From: Pseudomonas sp. RIT-PI-r
GTDB taxonomy: Bacteria; Pseudomonadota; Gammaproteobacteria; Pseudomonadales; Pseudomonadaceae
Direction: 5' to 3'
Assembly (NCBI RefSeq): GCF_001297015.1
Contig: NZ_LIGE01000018.1
Coordinates: 1-64,000 of the forward strand
Length of the DNA stretch: 64,000 nucleotides
Shown in pieces: positions 18,082-26,491 of this stretch. The number at the start of each line of letters is the position of its first letter. The first letter of the stretch is position 1. The position numbers were made by a program, and so were the translations under genes. The notes beneath the pieces were generated by a model. That model did no database searches. It was not told where the DNA came from and saw nothing but the letters and a program-made list of their open reading frames with translations.

Positions 18082-20404
18082 ACGCAGGCTGCCCTGGCTG
18101 TTTCTGATCCTGCTGCTGGCCGTCGTCGCACTGGCGGGCTGGCAGTGGCGCGACGGTGCGCCGCTGTCGGCGAACCTGATGGAACTGGTACCCGGCACTA
18201 ATCCGGACGCTCTCGAACTGCGTGCCGAACAGCGTATGCAGGAACCGCTCAACCGCGAAATGCTGGTGCTGGTCGGCCACGCCGATCGCCAGCAAGCCGT
18301 GGCCATGGCGCAGACGCTGGGTGAACAGTGGCAGGCCAGCGGCCTGTTCGAAAAAGTGCAGTGGAACCTGCAAGCTGACCTGCCGGCCCTGCGCACGCAA
18401 CTGCTGCTGGGGCGCCTGGCGATGTTGTCGACGGACGATCAGCAACTGCTCACCGAACATCCCGATGTGTTCATCCATCAGCGAGTGCAGGCGCTGTTCG
18501 ACCCGTTCACAGGGTTCAGTCTGGTGCCGAATCAGGATGATTGGCTGGGCCTGACCGCACGCATCCAGAACAGCCAGCCACAGCATGGTTCGGTGCAACT
18601 CGACATCGGCAGCGGCGCACTGGTTGCCGATGCTGACGGCAAGAGCTGGGTCATGCTGCGTGCGCGCACCACCGGCAATGCCTTCGACATGAACCTGCCG
18701 CTGCAAGTGGCCGATCTGCTCAAGCACAGCCGTGAACAAGCGGCGAAAGCCGACGTGCAATTGCTTGCCGCCAGTGGCCTGCTGTACGCGGCCAATGGTC
18801 AGCAGCAAGCGACACGCGAGATGACCTGGGTCGGCGGCGGTGCCACTGTCGGCATTCTGCTGTTGCTGCTGTTGGCGTTTCGTCGCTGGCGCGTGCTGCT
18901 GGCGTTCGTGCCGGTGCTGGTCGGCATGCTGTTCGGCGCGGTGGCCTGTGTAGCGCTGTTCGGCCATATGCATGTGATGACGCTGGTACTCGGCTCCAGC
19001 CTGATCGGCGTGGCAGTGGATTACCCGCTGCACTACCTGTCGAAGAGCTGGAGCCTGAAGCCGTGGCGCAGTTGGCCGGCCTTGCGTCTGACCTTGCCCG
19101 GGCTGACCCTGAGCCTGATCACCAGCACCATCGGCTATCTGGCGCTGGCGTGGACGCCGTTCCCGGCGCTGACGCAAATCGCGGTGTTCTCCGCCGCCGG
19201 GCTGCTCGGCGCTTATCTGTCGGCGGTGTGCCTGCTGCCGGCACTGCTGAAAAATGTCGAACTGCGTCCAGCACAATGGCCGCTGCGTCTGGCCGAGCGC
19301 TTGGTCGATCTGCGCGAAAAACTCCTTGAGCGCGTACGCACACCGGTGCTGTTGGCGCTGCTGATCGCCTTCTGCGTCGGCGGTCTGGTGCAACTGCAAA
19401 GCAAGAACGACATCCGCCAGTGGGTCGGTGCGCCGCAACATCTGACCGATGAAGCACAGACCATCGCGCGGATCACTGGCTATCAGCCCACCAGTCAATT
19501 TTTCCTCGTGCGCGGCGCCAATCAGCAAGAACTGCTGGAACGCCAGGCCGCGTTGAGCGATCGCCTGCAACAACTGGTCAATCTCGACAAGCTGCAAGGC
19601 TATCTGGCTCTCGATCAACTGGTCAGCCCGCCGAGCCAGCAAGAAGAGGTGCGCGCAGCGCTGAACAAGTTGCCGCAATACTGGCAGCCGCTGCTTGAAC
19701 TCGGCGTGCCGCTCGCCGCGCTGCAAACCGAGTTGCAACAGTTGCAGACCGTGCCCGCCGAAGACATCGACACCGCGCTCGCCGGCCCGCTCGGCGAACC
19801 CTATCGCATGCTCTGGCTGGGGCCGACCGAAGACGGCGTGGCGGCGATAACCAGCCTGCAAGGCTTGAACAACCCTGCTCTGCTACGAATACAGGCCCTG
19901 GATTTGCCGGGGGTGATGCTGGTCGATCGTCTCGGTGAGTTGAATGAAGTGTTCGCCGCCACGCAGGTCAGCGCGGCCGAACTGAAGCTCGCCTCTTGCG
20001 TGCTGATCGTGCTGGTGCTGATCCTGCCGTTTGGCTTCGGCGGCGCCTTGCGCATCGTTGCCCTGCCGTTGCTGGCGGCGCTGTGCAGCCTGGCCAGTCT
20101 TGGCTGGCTCGGCCAGCCGCTGACGCTGTTCAGCCTGTTCGGTCTGCTGCTGGTGACGGCGATCAGTGTCGACTACGCGATCCTCATGCGTGAGCAGGTC
20201 GGTGGTGCGGCGGTGAGCCTGCTCGGCACGTTGCTGGCCGCCGTGACGACGTGGTTGTCATTCGGTCTGCTGGCAGTGTCGAGCACGCCGGCCGTCAGCA
20301 ATTTCGGTTTGTCGGTGAGCCTTGGTCTGGCGTTCAGCTTCCTGCTTGCACCGTGGGCCGGACGTCACGAACACCGTGCCACTGTCGGGGAGCCGGCAGC
20401 ATGA
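18065..20404 (+). CDS. MMPL/RND-family exporter (COG4258)
   Basis: A 779-residue inner-membrane transporter with the duplicated RND layout: a single N-terminal helix, a ~200-residue periplasmic domain, a five-to-six-helix bundle at ~255–400, a second periplasmic domain and a second bundle at ~640–775. SSLIGVAVDYPLHYL in the first bundle and TAISVDYAILM in the second carry the intramembrane Asp residues used for proton coupling. It is the probable exporter of the aryl polyene lipid. It overlaps the LolA-like gene by 17 bp and ends in an ATGA overlap with the next membrane protein. Confidence 0.9.
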   Translation: MTLPSERRLPWLFLILLLAVVALAGWQWRDGAPLSANLMELVPGTNPDALELRAEQRMQEPLNREMLVLVGHADRQQAVAMAQTLGEQWQASGLFEKVQWNLQADLPALRTQLLLGRLAMLSTDDQQLLTEHPDVFIHQRVQALFDPFTGFSLVPNQDDWLGLTARIQNSQPQHGSVQLDIGSGALVADADGKSWVMLRARTTGNAFDMNLPLQVADLLKHSREQAAKADVQLLAASGLLYAANGQQQATREMTWVGGGATVGILLLLLLAFRRWRVLLAFVPVLVGMLFGAVACVALFGHMHVMTLVLGSSLIGVAVDYPLHYLSKSWSLKPWRSWPALRLTLPGLTLSLITSTIGYLALAWTPFPALTQIAVFSAAGLLGAYLSAVCLLPALLKNVELRPAQWPLRLAERLVDLREKLLERVRTPVLLALLIAFCVGGLVQLQSKNDIRQWVGAPQHLTDEAQTIARITGYQPTSQFFLVRGANQQELLERQAALSDRLQQLVNLDKLQGYLALDQLVSPPSQQEEVRAALNKLPQYWQPLLELGVPLAALQTELQQLQTVPAEDIDTALAGPLGEPYRMLWLGPTEDGVAAITSLQGLNNPALLRIQALDLPGVMLVDRLGELNEVFAATQVSAAELKLASCVLIVLVLILPFGFGGALRIVALPLLAALCSLASLGWLGQPLTLFSLFGLLLVTAISVDYAILMREQVGGAAVSLLGTLLAAVTTWLSFGLLAVSSTPAVSNFGLSVSLGLAFSFLLAPWAGRHEHRATVGEPAA

Positions 20405-21564
20405 TGGTCGTTGCCTTTTGGCTGCTGGCCTTGGCGCTGTTTGTCACGGCCACCCATGTCGGTCGGCATTTCGGTCTGATTCCGATTGTCAGCCAACTAT
20501 TACTCGCAAGCTTCGGTTTGCCACTGCTGATGTATTTCTGGATCGAGCCGGGCTGGCAACTCAGCGGCGCTCAACTGATCGCTCCAGACTGGCTGAAAAA
20601 CCTCTACAGCCTGAGTTTCGCCCTGCTCCTGGGGCATATCCTCAGTGATGTGATCGATCTGAAACTGGATCGCCAGAGTGTGAAAATCGCCATACCGAGC
20701 TTCGTCGTGCCCTTTGTCTGCGGTCTGGCAGCGGCTTACTGGCTGTTGCCTGCGCAACCGTGGCTCAGCTCTTTGGCAATCGGGCTGGTCTTTGCGATTA
20801 CCGCGATCCCGGTGCTGTATCTGTATCTGCGTCACATCGATTACCCGCCCGCCGCCACCCGGCGGCTGGTGCAAACCGCGATTCTCATCGATCTGAGCTG
20901 CTGGACACTGTTCGGCCTCGCCCAAGGCAGTCTGCACCTGAGCAGCCTGTTGCTACCGCTGGGGCTTGCCTGTGTGCCGTTGTTGCTGCATCTGTTCCGC
21001 GTGCGCCGCCCGCTGACCTACAGCCTCGGCTTCTTCGCACTGTTGGTGATGGCAGAGCATTACAGACTCAATGCGCTGATCTTCGGCATCGGCTATCTGC
21101 TGTGCATGGCCGCACTCAAAGTGCCGCTGGTGCTGCCGTTGCCGGCGCGCTGGATGAGCCGTTTGCAGACGTGGGTCGCGATCCCGCTGATCCTCACCTT
21201 CGGCATCGTGCAAATCGATGTGCACAGCGCTTTGGCCAGTCTCGGCGCGGCGCAATGGGCGACGCTGCTGCTCTTGCCGATTGCCAGTAAACTGCTCGGC
21301 AACTGGCTCGGCCTCGGTTGGGCCGGCGCCTCGTTCGCAGGCGCCAGCCGCTGGCGCGAGAGCGTGCTGCTGAACATCCGTGGGCTGAGCGAAATCGTCT
21401 TCCTCAATTTGCTGCTGCAACAACAGCTCATCACCCCGGCGCTGTATTTCGCGCTGATGCTGATGGGCCTGATCGCGACGCTGCTACCGGCCCTGATCGG
21501 CCTGCACAGCGCGCCTATGAATCTGAAAAACCCTTTGCCCCGGAGCTCGCGTGCCAATCGTTGA
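20401..21564 (+). CDS. CPA2-like integral membrane protein in the polyene operon
   Basis: A 387-residue, very hydrophobic protein with about 11–12 helices. It resembles the Na+/H+ exchanger domain of CPA2 antiporters: an internal GLVFAITAIPVLYLYL segment where CPA2 proteins have their ion-binding helix, and a C-terminal NIRGLSEIVFLNLLL that matches the (T/N)RGL.E..(V/I)LN block. The double-Asp pair of sodium antiporters is not seen. Regulatory RCK domains are absent. Its job in pigment biosynthesis is unknown; ion-coupled transport or energising export are possibilities. Start codon ATG 20401 (or 20404) in overlap with the exporter gene. Confidence 0.72.
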   Translation: MMVVAFWLLALALFVTATHVGRHFGLIPIVSQLLLASFGLPLLMYFWIEPGWQLSGAQLIAPDWLKNLYSLSFALLLGHILSDVIDLKLDRQSVKIAIPSFVVPFVCGLAAAYWLLPAQPWLSSLAIGLVFAITAIPVLYLYLRHIDYPPAATRRLVQTAILIDLSCWTLFGLAQGSLHLSSLLLPLGLACVPLLLHLFRVRRPLTYSLGFFALLVMAEHYRLNALIFGIGYLLCMAALKVPLVLPLPARWMSRLQTWVAIPLILTFGIVQIDVHSALASLGAAQWATLLLLPIASKLLGNWLGLGWAGASFAGASRWRESVLLNIRGLSEIVFLNLLLQQQLITPALYFALMLMGLIATLLPALIGLHSAPMNLKNPLPRSSRANR

Positions 21565-22798
21565 AATGGAATCCCGTCAGGTCGTGATCATCGGTGCCGG
21601 CCCTTCCGGCGCAATCGCTGCGGCGTTGCTCAAGCGCAAGGGCCACGATGTCCTGGTGATCGAGCGCCAGCACTTTCCACGCTTTTCCATCGGTGAAAGC
21701 CTGCTCAGCCATTGCCTGGACTTTGTCGAAGAAGCCGGCATGCTTGACGCCGTCAACGCCGCTGGCTTCCAGCGCAAGACCGGTGCGGCTTTCGCCTGGG
21801 GCGAGCGCTACAGCGCGTTCGATTTCAGCGACACCTTTACCGACGGCAAGCCGACCACTTTCCAGGTGCAGCGCGCCGATTTCGACAAACTGCTGGCCGA
21901 TCAAGCGGCGCTGCAAGGCGTCGAAATTCGCTATGGCGATGCCATCGTCAGCGTCGATTTCGACCGGGCCAAACCGCAGCTGGATGTGCGTCGCGAGGAC
22001 GGTAGCGAATACCGCGTCGAAGCGGATTTCGTCCTTGATGCCAGCGGCTATGGCCGGGTGCTGTCGCGCTTGCTCGATCTGGAAGCACCGTCGAATTTTC
22101 CGGTGCGCCAAGCGGTGTTCACCCACGTCGAAGATCACATCGACAACCCGGGGTTCGACCGCGAAAAAATCCTCGTCACCACCCACCCGCAGCATCGCGA
22201 TGTCTGGTTCTGGACGATCCCGTTCAGCAACGGTCGTTGTTCGGTGGGCGTGGTCGCTGCCGCCGAACACTTCGTCGGTCGCGATGCCGACCTCGACGCC
22301 TGCCTGCGCAGCTTTATCGCCGAGACGCCAAGCCTCGCCGGCGTGCTGAACAACGCCGTGTGGGACACCCCGGCGCGCACCCTCGGCGGCTACGCGGCCA
22401 ACGTGAAAACCTTGCACGGGCCGGGCTTCGCCTTGCTCGGCAATGCCGCGGAATTTCTCGACCCGGTGTTCTCTTCCGGCGTGACCATCGCCATGCGCTC
22501 GGCGAGCATGGCCGCTGCCGTGCTGCACCGGCAGTTGCAGGGCGAAACGGTCGACTGGCAAAGCGAGTTCGCCGAACCGCTGAAGCGCGGCGTCGACACC
22601 TTCCGCTGCTATGTCGAGGGCTGGTACGCCGGCACCTTTCAGGACGTGATTTTTTACGAAGACAGTCAGGCAGACATTCGCCGGATGATCTGCTCGATCC
22701 TCGCCGGTTATGCCTGGGATGAGCGCAATCCGTTCGTCAGCGAAGCGCGGCGCCGTTTGAAAATGATCTCCGAACTCTGTGCAAAGGACGCCACATGA
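21551..22798 (+). CDS. FAD-dependent halogenase-like oxidoreductase
   Basis: A 415-residue flavoprotein. It has the FAD Rossmann motif GAGPSG (15–20), the GESLL block, Lys76 in GFQRKTGAAFAWG at the position of the catalytic Lys of flavin-dependent halogenases, the DASGYGR motif, and WFWTIP (219–224), which fits the WxWxIP signature separating halogenases from monooxygenases. It may halogenate the aryl head group, as in brominated xanthomonadins, but oxidation without halogenation cannot be excluded. The start is GTG at 21551 with GGAG upstream; an ATG at 21566 is an alternative. Confidence 0.82.
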   Translation: MPIVEMESRQVVIIGAGPSGAIAAALLKRKGHDVLVIERQHFPRFSIGESLLSHCLDFVEEAGMLDAVNAAGFQRKTGAAFAWGERYSAFDFSDTFTDGKPTTFQVQRADFDKLLADQAALQGVEIRYGDAIVSVDFDRAKPQLDVRREDGSEYRVEADFVLDASGYGRVLSRLLDLEAPSNFPVRQAVFTHVEDHIDNPGFDREKILVTTHPQHRDVWFWTIPFSNGRCSVGVVAAAEHFVGRDADLDACLRSFIAETPSLAGVLNNAVWDTPARTLGGYAANVKTLHGPGFALLGNAAEFLDPVFSSGVTIAMRSASMAAAVLHRQLQGETVDWQSEFAEPLKRGVDTFRCYVEGWYAGTFQDVIFYEDSQADIRRMICSILAGYAWDERNPFVSEARRRLKMISELCAKDAT

Positions 22799-23520
22799 AT
22801 TACTTGAGCGACAGCTACGTCGAGGAAACCCGCTTCGGTTTCTGGTTCCTGCGCAGCCACACCTGGCAGCATCATGTATTGCGGGTGGCGATCAACGATT
22901 TGCGTGGGCTGTTCAGTGAATCGCTGCCACAGAACCCGGTGTTGCTCGATGCCGGTTGCGGCCAGGGCAAGTCGTTCGCCCATCTGCGCCAGACCTTCGT
23001 GCCACAGCGCTTGATCGGCATTGACGCCGATCCGCACAGTCTTGAGTTGAGCGGCGAAGAAGCGGCGCGTCTGGGTCTCGATGTTGAACTGATCGGCAGC
23101 GATTGCGCGACGCTCAATGTGCCGGACGCCAGCGTCGATCTGCTGTTCTGTCACCAGACCTTTCATCATCTGGTCGAGCAGGAAAAAGCGCTGGCCGAGT
23201 TTTATCGTGTGCTCAAGCCTGGTGGGTATCTGCTGTTCGCCGAATCCACCGAGGCCTACATTGATACCTGGGTGATCCGCTGGTTGTTCCGCCATCCGAT
23301 GCATGTACAAAAGAGTGCGGCGCAGTACCTGGAGATGATTCGCGGGCAAGGGTTTGATTTTACCGAGCGCAACGTCTCGTACCCGTATCTGTGGTGGAGC
23401 CGGTCGAAGGATTTTGGCTTGCTGGAGCGGTTTGGGTTACGCAAGCCGAAGCCGTTTGGGCAGCGTGAAGAGACGTTGGTCAACGTCGTCGCGCGCAAGC
23501 CGCTGACAGAGGTTTCCTGA
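22795..23520 (+). CDS. Class I SAM-dependent methyltransferase
   Basis: A 241-residue methyltransferase with SAM-binding motif I LDAGCGQGKS (51–60), the acidic post-I strand IGIDADP, and a motif IV-like VDLLFCHQTFHHL. It probably methylates the aryl head group or the carrier lipid; O-methylated aryl polyenes are known from this cluster class. It overlaps the halogenase-like gene by ATGA, so the two aryl-tailoring enzymes are translated together. The stop overlaps a following ATG as TGATG. Confidence 0.87.
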   Translation: MNYLSDSYVEETRFGFWFLRSHTWQHHVLRVAINDLRGLFSESLPQNPVLLDAGCGQGKSFAHLRQTFVPQRLIGIDADPHSLELSGEEAARLGLDVELIGSDCATLNVPDASVDLLFCHQTFHHLVEQEKALAEFYRVLKPGGYLLFAESTEAYIDTWVIRWLFRHPMHVQKSAAQYLEMIRGQGFDFTERNVSYPYLWWSRSKDFGLLERFGLRKPKPFGQREETLVNVVARKPLTEVS

Positions 23521-24116
23521 TGTACACAAATCCTTGTAGGAGTGAGCCTGCTCGCGATAGCGGTGGGTCAGCCAACCTGTATTGTGAATCCATGACCGCT
23601 ATCGCGAGCAGGCTCACTCCTACAGTGACCGCAGTGCTGCGACTGGTGATGATCGGTGTATTTTTTCTGCTGAGTGCCTGCGCCAGCCAGGCCCCGTTGC
23701 CGGTGGGCAATCCAACACTGCCGCTACCGCTGCAGTTGCACATCGAACGTAATCAGGCGGATCAGCGTCAGGACTGGCTGCTGGTGATCCAGCGCGAAGG
23801 CCCGGGCATCCGCTGGTCGATGATGGATCCACTGGGTATCCCGCAGGCGCGTCAGCAATTGATCGATGGGCATTGGCAGGCCGATGGTCTGCTGCCGCCG
23901 AACCCGGAAGCCCGGGAACTGTTCGCTGCGCTGTTGTTCGCCCTGACTCCGTCCGGCGAATTGCTGCGCAATTACCCCACTGCGCAACAACAAGCTGGGC
24001 AACGTACCCTGCCGGCGCGCTGGAACATCCGTTATGCACAACCGTTGAGCTTCGAATTGAACCTGCCCCAAGGCCCGCACTATCGCGTTTCTCCGCTCGG
24101 TGAATCGACGCCATGA
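23520..24116 (+). CDS. DUF3261-type outer-membrane lipoprotein with REPIN-encoded N-terminus
   Basis: The recognisable protein begins as a lipoprotein signal (VLRLVMIGVFFLLSAC) and continues as a ~145-residue DUF3261-like domain found in aryl polyene clusters, probably part of product delivery to the outer membrane. The 5' end is odd: an ATG at 23520 overlaps the upstream stop as TGATG with AGAGG in front, but the next 35 codons are a complete REPIN (23536–23623) read through in frame. An in-frame GTG at 23625 lies right after the REPIN and would give a normal 163-residue lipoprotein. Which start is used is undecided. Confidence 0.75.
   Translation: MYTNPCRSEPARDSGGSANLYCESMTAIASRLTPTVTAVLRLVMIGVFFLLSACASQAPLPVGNPTLPLPLQLHIERNQADQRQDWLLVIQREGPGIRWSMMDPLGIPQARQQLIDGHWQADGLLPPNPEARELFAALLFALTPSGELLRNYPTAQQQAGQRTLPARWNIRYAQPLSFELNLPQGPHYRVSPLGESTP
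23536..23623. repeat. REPIN inside the polyene operon
   Basis: A full inverted REP pair with near-perfect arms (23536–23564 and 23595–23623) inserted between the methyltransferase stop and the lipoprotein signal sequence. It contains no stop codon in the lipoprotein reading frame. It is the only full REPIN inside the ~18.6-kb operon. Confidence 0.95.
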
Positions 24117-25309
24117 CCGCTTATCTGAATGCCCTCGGCGTCATTTGTGCGCTGGGTCGCGACAAGTCTGAAGTTGCCCGTAACCTGTTCGCAGGCGACT
24201 GCTCGGGCATGCGCCACGAATCCGGCTGGGTCGCGGAGCGTGATTTGCCGGTGGCTGCCGTGCACGGTGAACTGGCAGCGATTCCAGCAGCACTCGCCGA
24301 GCAGAGCAGCCGCAACAATCAGTTGTTGCTCGAAGCCGCGCTGCAGATTCGCGATGACATCGATCAGGCAATCCGCACCTACGGGCGTGAGCGCATTGGC
24401 GTGGTGCTCGGCACCAGCACCTCGGGCATCGACGAAGCCAGCCGTGGGCTGGCGCACTACATCCGCGAGCAGCAATTCCCCAGCGAATACGACTACCGCC
24501 AGCAGGAACTCGGCGCGCCGGCAAATTTTCTCGCCGACTGGCTGCAGCTCAGCGGCCCGAGCTATGTGATTTCTACCGCTTGCACCTCCAGCGCCCGGGC
24601 CTTGATGAGCGCTCAACGCCTGTTGGATCTGGGCCTGTGCGATGCGGTGCTGTGCGGTGGTGTCGACAGTTTGTGCAAACTGACTCTCAACGGTTTTTCA
24701 TCGCTGGAAGCGGTGTCGGACGAGCGCTGCAATCCGTTTTCGGCTAATCGCAACGGCATCAATATCGGCGAGGCCGCGGTGCTGTTCGTGATGAGCAGAC
24801 AACCGGGCGACGGCCCGGCCATCGCCCTGCTCGGTGCCGGGGCCAGCTCCGACGCGCACCATATTTCCGCGCCTGAACCGAGCGGTCGCGGCGCCCTGCA
24901 AGCGATGCAGAAAGCCTTGAACCGTGCCCAGCTGCACGCTGCACAAATCGACTATCTGAACCTGCACGGCACCGCCACCCAACACAACGACGCCATGGAA
25001 AGTCTGGCGGTCGCGGCGTTGTTTCCCGAAGGCGTGGCGTGTTCGTCGAGCAAACCGATGAGCGGCCATACCCTCGGCGCTGCCGGCGCGCTGGAAGCCG
25101 CGTTCTGCTGGTTGAGCCTCAGCGCCGACAATCCCGCTCACGTTTTGCCACCGCACGTCTGGGACGGCCAGGCCGACCCGGCGCTGCCGCCTCTGAAGTG
25201 GGTGACCGCAAACGAACGCCTGACGTCCATTGCACCCCGCTACCTGATGAGCAACTCGTTTGCCTTCGGCGGCAACAACGTCAGCCTGATTATCGGAGAC
25301 GCCCCATGA
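24113..25309 (+). CDS. Beta-ketoacyl-ACP synthase (elongating ketosynthase 1)
   Basis: A 398-residue FabF-type ketosynthase with an intact Cys-His-His triad: Cys157 in STACTSSA, His285 in LHGTATQHND, His319 in SGHTLGAAG. It condenses malonyl-ACP with the acyl chain. By order it corresponds to the ApeO class, which pairs with the half-length chain-length factor (here at 9568, 14 kb upstream in the same transcript). ATGA overlaps on both sides couple it to the lipoprotein and dehydratase genes. Confidence 0.9.
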   Translation: MTAYLNALGVICALGRDKSEVARNLFAGDCSGMRHESGWVAERDLPVAAVHGELAAIPAALAEQSSRNNQLLLEAALQIRDDIDQAIRTYGRERIGVVLGTSTSGIDEASRGLAHYIREQQFPSEYDYRQQELGAPANFLADWLQLSGPSYVISTACTSSARALMSAQRLLDLGLCDAVLCGGVDSLCKLTLNGFSSLEAVSDERCNPFSANRNGINIGEAAVLFVMSRQPGDGPAIALLGAGASSDAHHISAPEPSGRGALQAMQKALNRAQLHAAQIDYLNLHGTATQHNDAMESLAVAALFPEGVACSSSKPMSGHTLGAAGALEAAFCWLSLSADNPAHVLPPHVWDGQADPALPPLKWVTANERLTSIAPRYLMSNSFAFGGNNVSLIIGDAP

Positions 25310-25770
25310 TTGACTGGCCGCTCGCCGAGCTGCTGCCCCATGCGGGCGACATGATCCTGATCGACAGCATCACAAGCTTTGACGACGAGCAGATTTACAC
25401 CCGCCTCACGGTCAAGCCCGATGGCTTGTTCAATCTGCCCGACGGCAGCCTGCCGGCCTGGGTCGGCATCGAGCTGATGGCGCAAAGCGTCGCCGCGTTT
25501 GCCGGTTGCCACGCGCGGCAGAAAGGCAACCCGGTGGAGCTGGGCTTTCTGCTCGGCACACGCAAGTTCGAGTGCAACGTCGACGCGTTTCCAGCGGGGA
25601 GCGAATTGACCATTCATGGCATTCGCTCGCTGGAAGATGACAATGGCATGGGCGTTTTCGAATGCCATATCAGCGCACCCGGCATCGAAGCGACTGCCCG
25701 ATTGAATGTGTTTCGGCCGCCGCAAGCGGCTGCTTATCTTGTACAAAAAAAGGAGTCGAACGATGACTGA
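25306..25770 (+). CDS. 3-hydroxyacyl-ACP dehydratase (ApeP-like hot-dog)
   Basis: A 154-residue hot-dog protein beginning MIDWPLAELLPHAGDMILID, where the His after Pro is the expected catalytic His of this dehydratase group. The central helix contains WVGIELMAQSVAAFAG. It should dehydrate beta-hydroxyacyl-ACP to the trans-enoyl form; with no enoyl reductase encoded in the operon, repeated cycles yield a conjugated polyene. A second dehydratase-like domain is fused to the ligase at 12122. Start ATG 25306 by ATGA overlap. Confidence 0.87.
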   Translation: MIDWPLAELLPHAGDMILIDSITSFDDEQIYTRLTVKPDGLFNLPDGSLPAWVGIELMAQSVAAFAGCHARQKGNPVELGFLLGTRKFECNVDAFPAGSELTIHGIRSLEDDNGMGVFECHISAPGIEATARLNVFRPPQAAAYLVQKKESNDD

Positions 25771-26491
25771 ATCCGTATTGGTCACCGGCTCCAGCCGTGG
25801 CATTGGCCGCGCTATTGCCCTGCGTCTGGCGCAGGCCGGGCACGATATCGTCCTGCATTGCCGCAGCGGCATGGCCGAAGCACAAGCCGTGCAGGCTGAA
25901 ATCGAAGCGTTGGGCCGCAAGGCGCGGATTCTGCAATTCGACGTCGCCGAGCGCGAAACCTGCAAAGCCATTCTCGAAGCCGACGTCGAAACTCACGGTG
26001 CCTATTACGGCGTGGTGTTGAATGCCGGGCTGACCCGTGACGGCGCATTCCCCGCCCTGAGTGACGACGATTGGGACGTGGTTTTGCGCACCAACCTCGA
26101 CGGTTTCTACAACGTCCTGCACCCGGTGATGATGCCGATGATCCGCCGCCGCGCCGCCGGTCGCATTGTTTGCATCACTTCGGTGTCGGGGCTGATCGGC
26201 AACCGTGGCCAGGTCAACTACAGCGCCTCGAAAGCCGGCGTGATCGGCGCCGCGAAGGCATTGGCGATTGAACTGGGCAAGCGCAAAATCACCGTGAACT
26301 GCGTCGCGCCGGGCCTGATCGACACGGCGATGCTCGACGACAACGTGCCGGTGGAAGAACTGATGAAAATGATCCCCGCGCAGCGCATGGGCACCCCTGA
26401 AGAGGTGGCCGGTGCGGTGAATTTCCTGATGTCGGCGGAAGCCTCGTACATCACCCGCCAGGTTCTGGCGGTCAACGGAGGCTTGTGCTGA
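25763..26491 (+). CDS. 3-oxoacyl-ACP reductase (FabG-like ketoreductase)
   Basis: A 242-residue short-chain dehydrogenase/reductase with the cofactor motif GSSRGIG, NAG in VVLNAGLTRDG, and the catalytic triad Ser140, Tyr153, Lys157. It reduces beta-ketoacyl-ACP with NADPH. The start is ATG at 25763, 8 bases after AAAAAGGAG, the strongest ribosome site in the 3' half of the operon. It is a second, pathway-specific FabG rather than the housekeeping copy, since it sits among ketosynthases instead of fabD/acpP. Confidence 0.9.
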   Translation: MTESVLVTGSSRGIGRAIALRLAQAGHDIVLHCRSGMAEAQAVQAEIEALGRKARILQFDVAERETCKAILEADVETHGAYYGVVLNAGLTRDGAFPALSDDDWDVVLRTNLDGFYNVLHPVMMPMIRRRAAGRIVCITSVSGLIGNRGQVNYSASKAGVIGAAKALAIELGKRKITVNCVAPGLIDTAMLDDNVPVEELMKMIPAQRMGTPEEVAGAVNFLMSAEASYITRQVLAVNGGLC

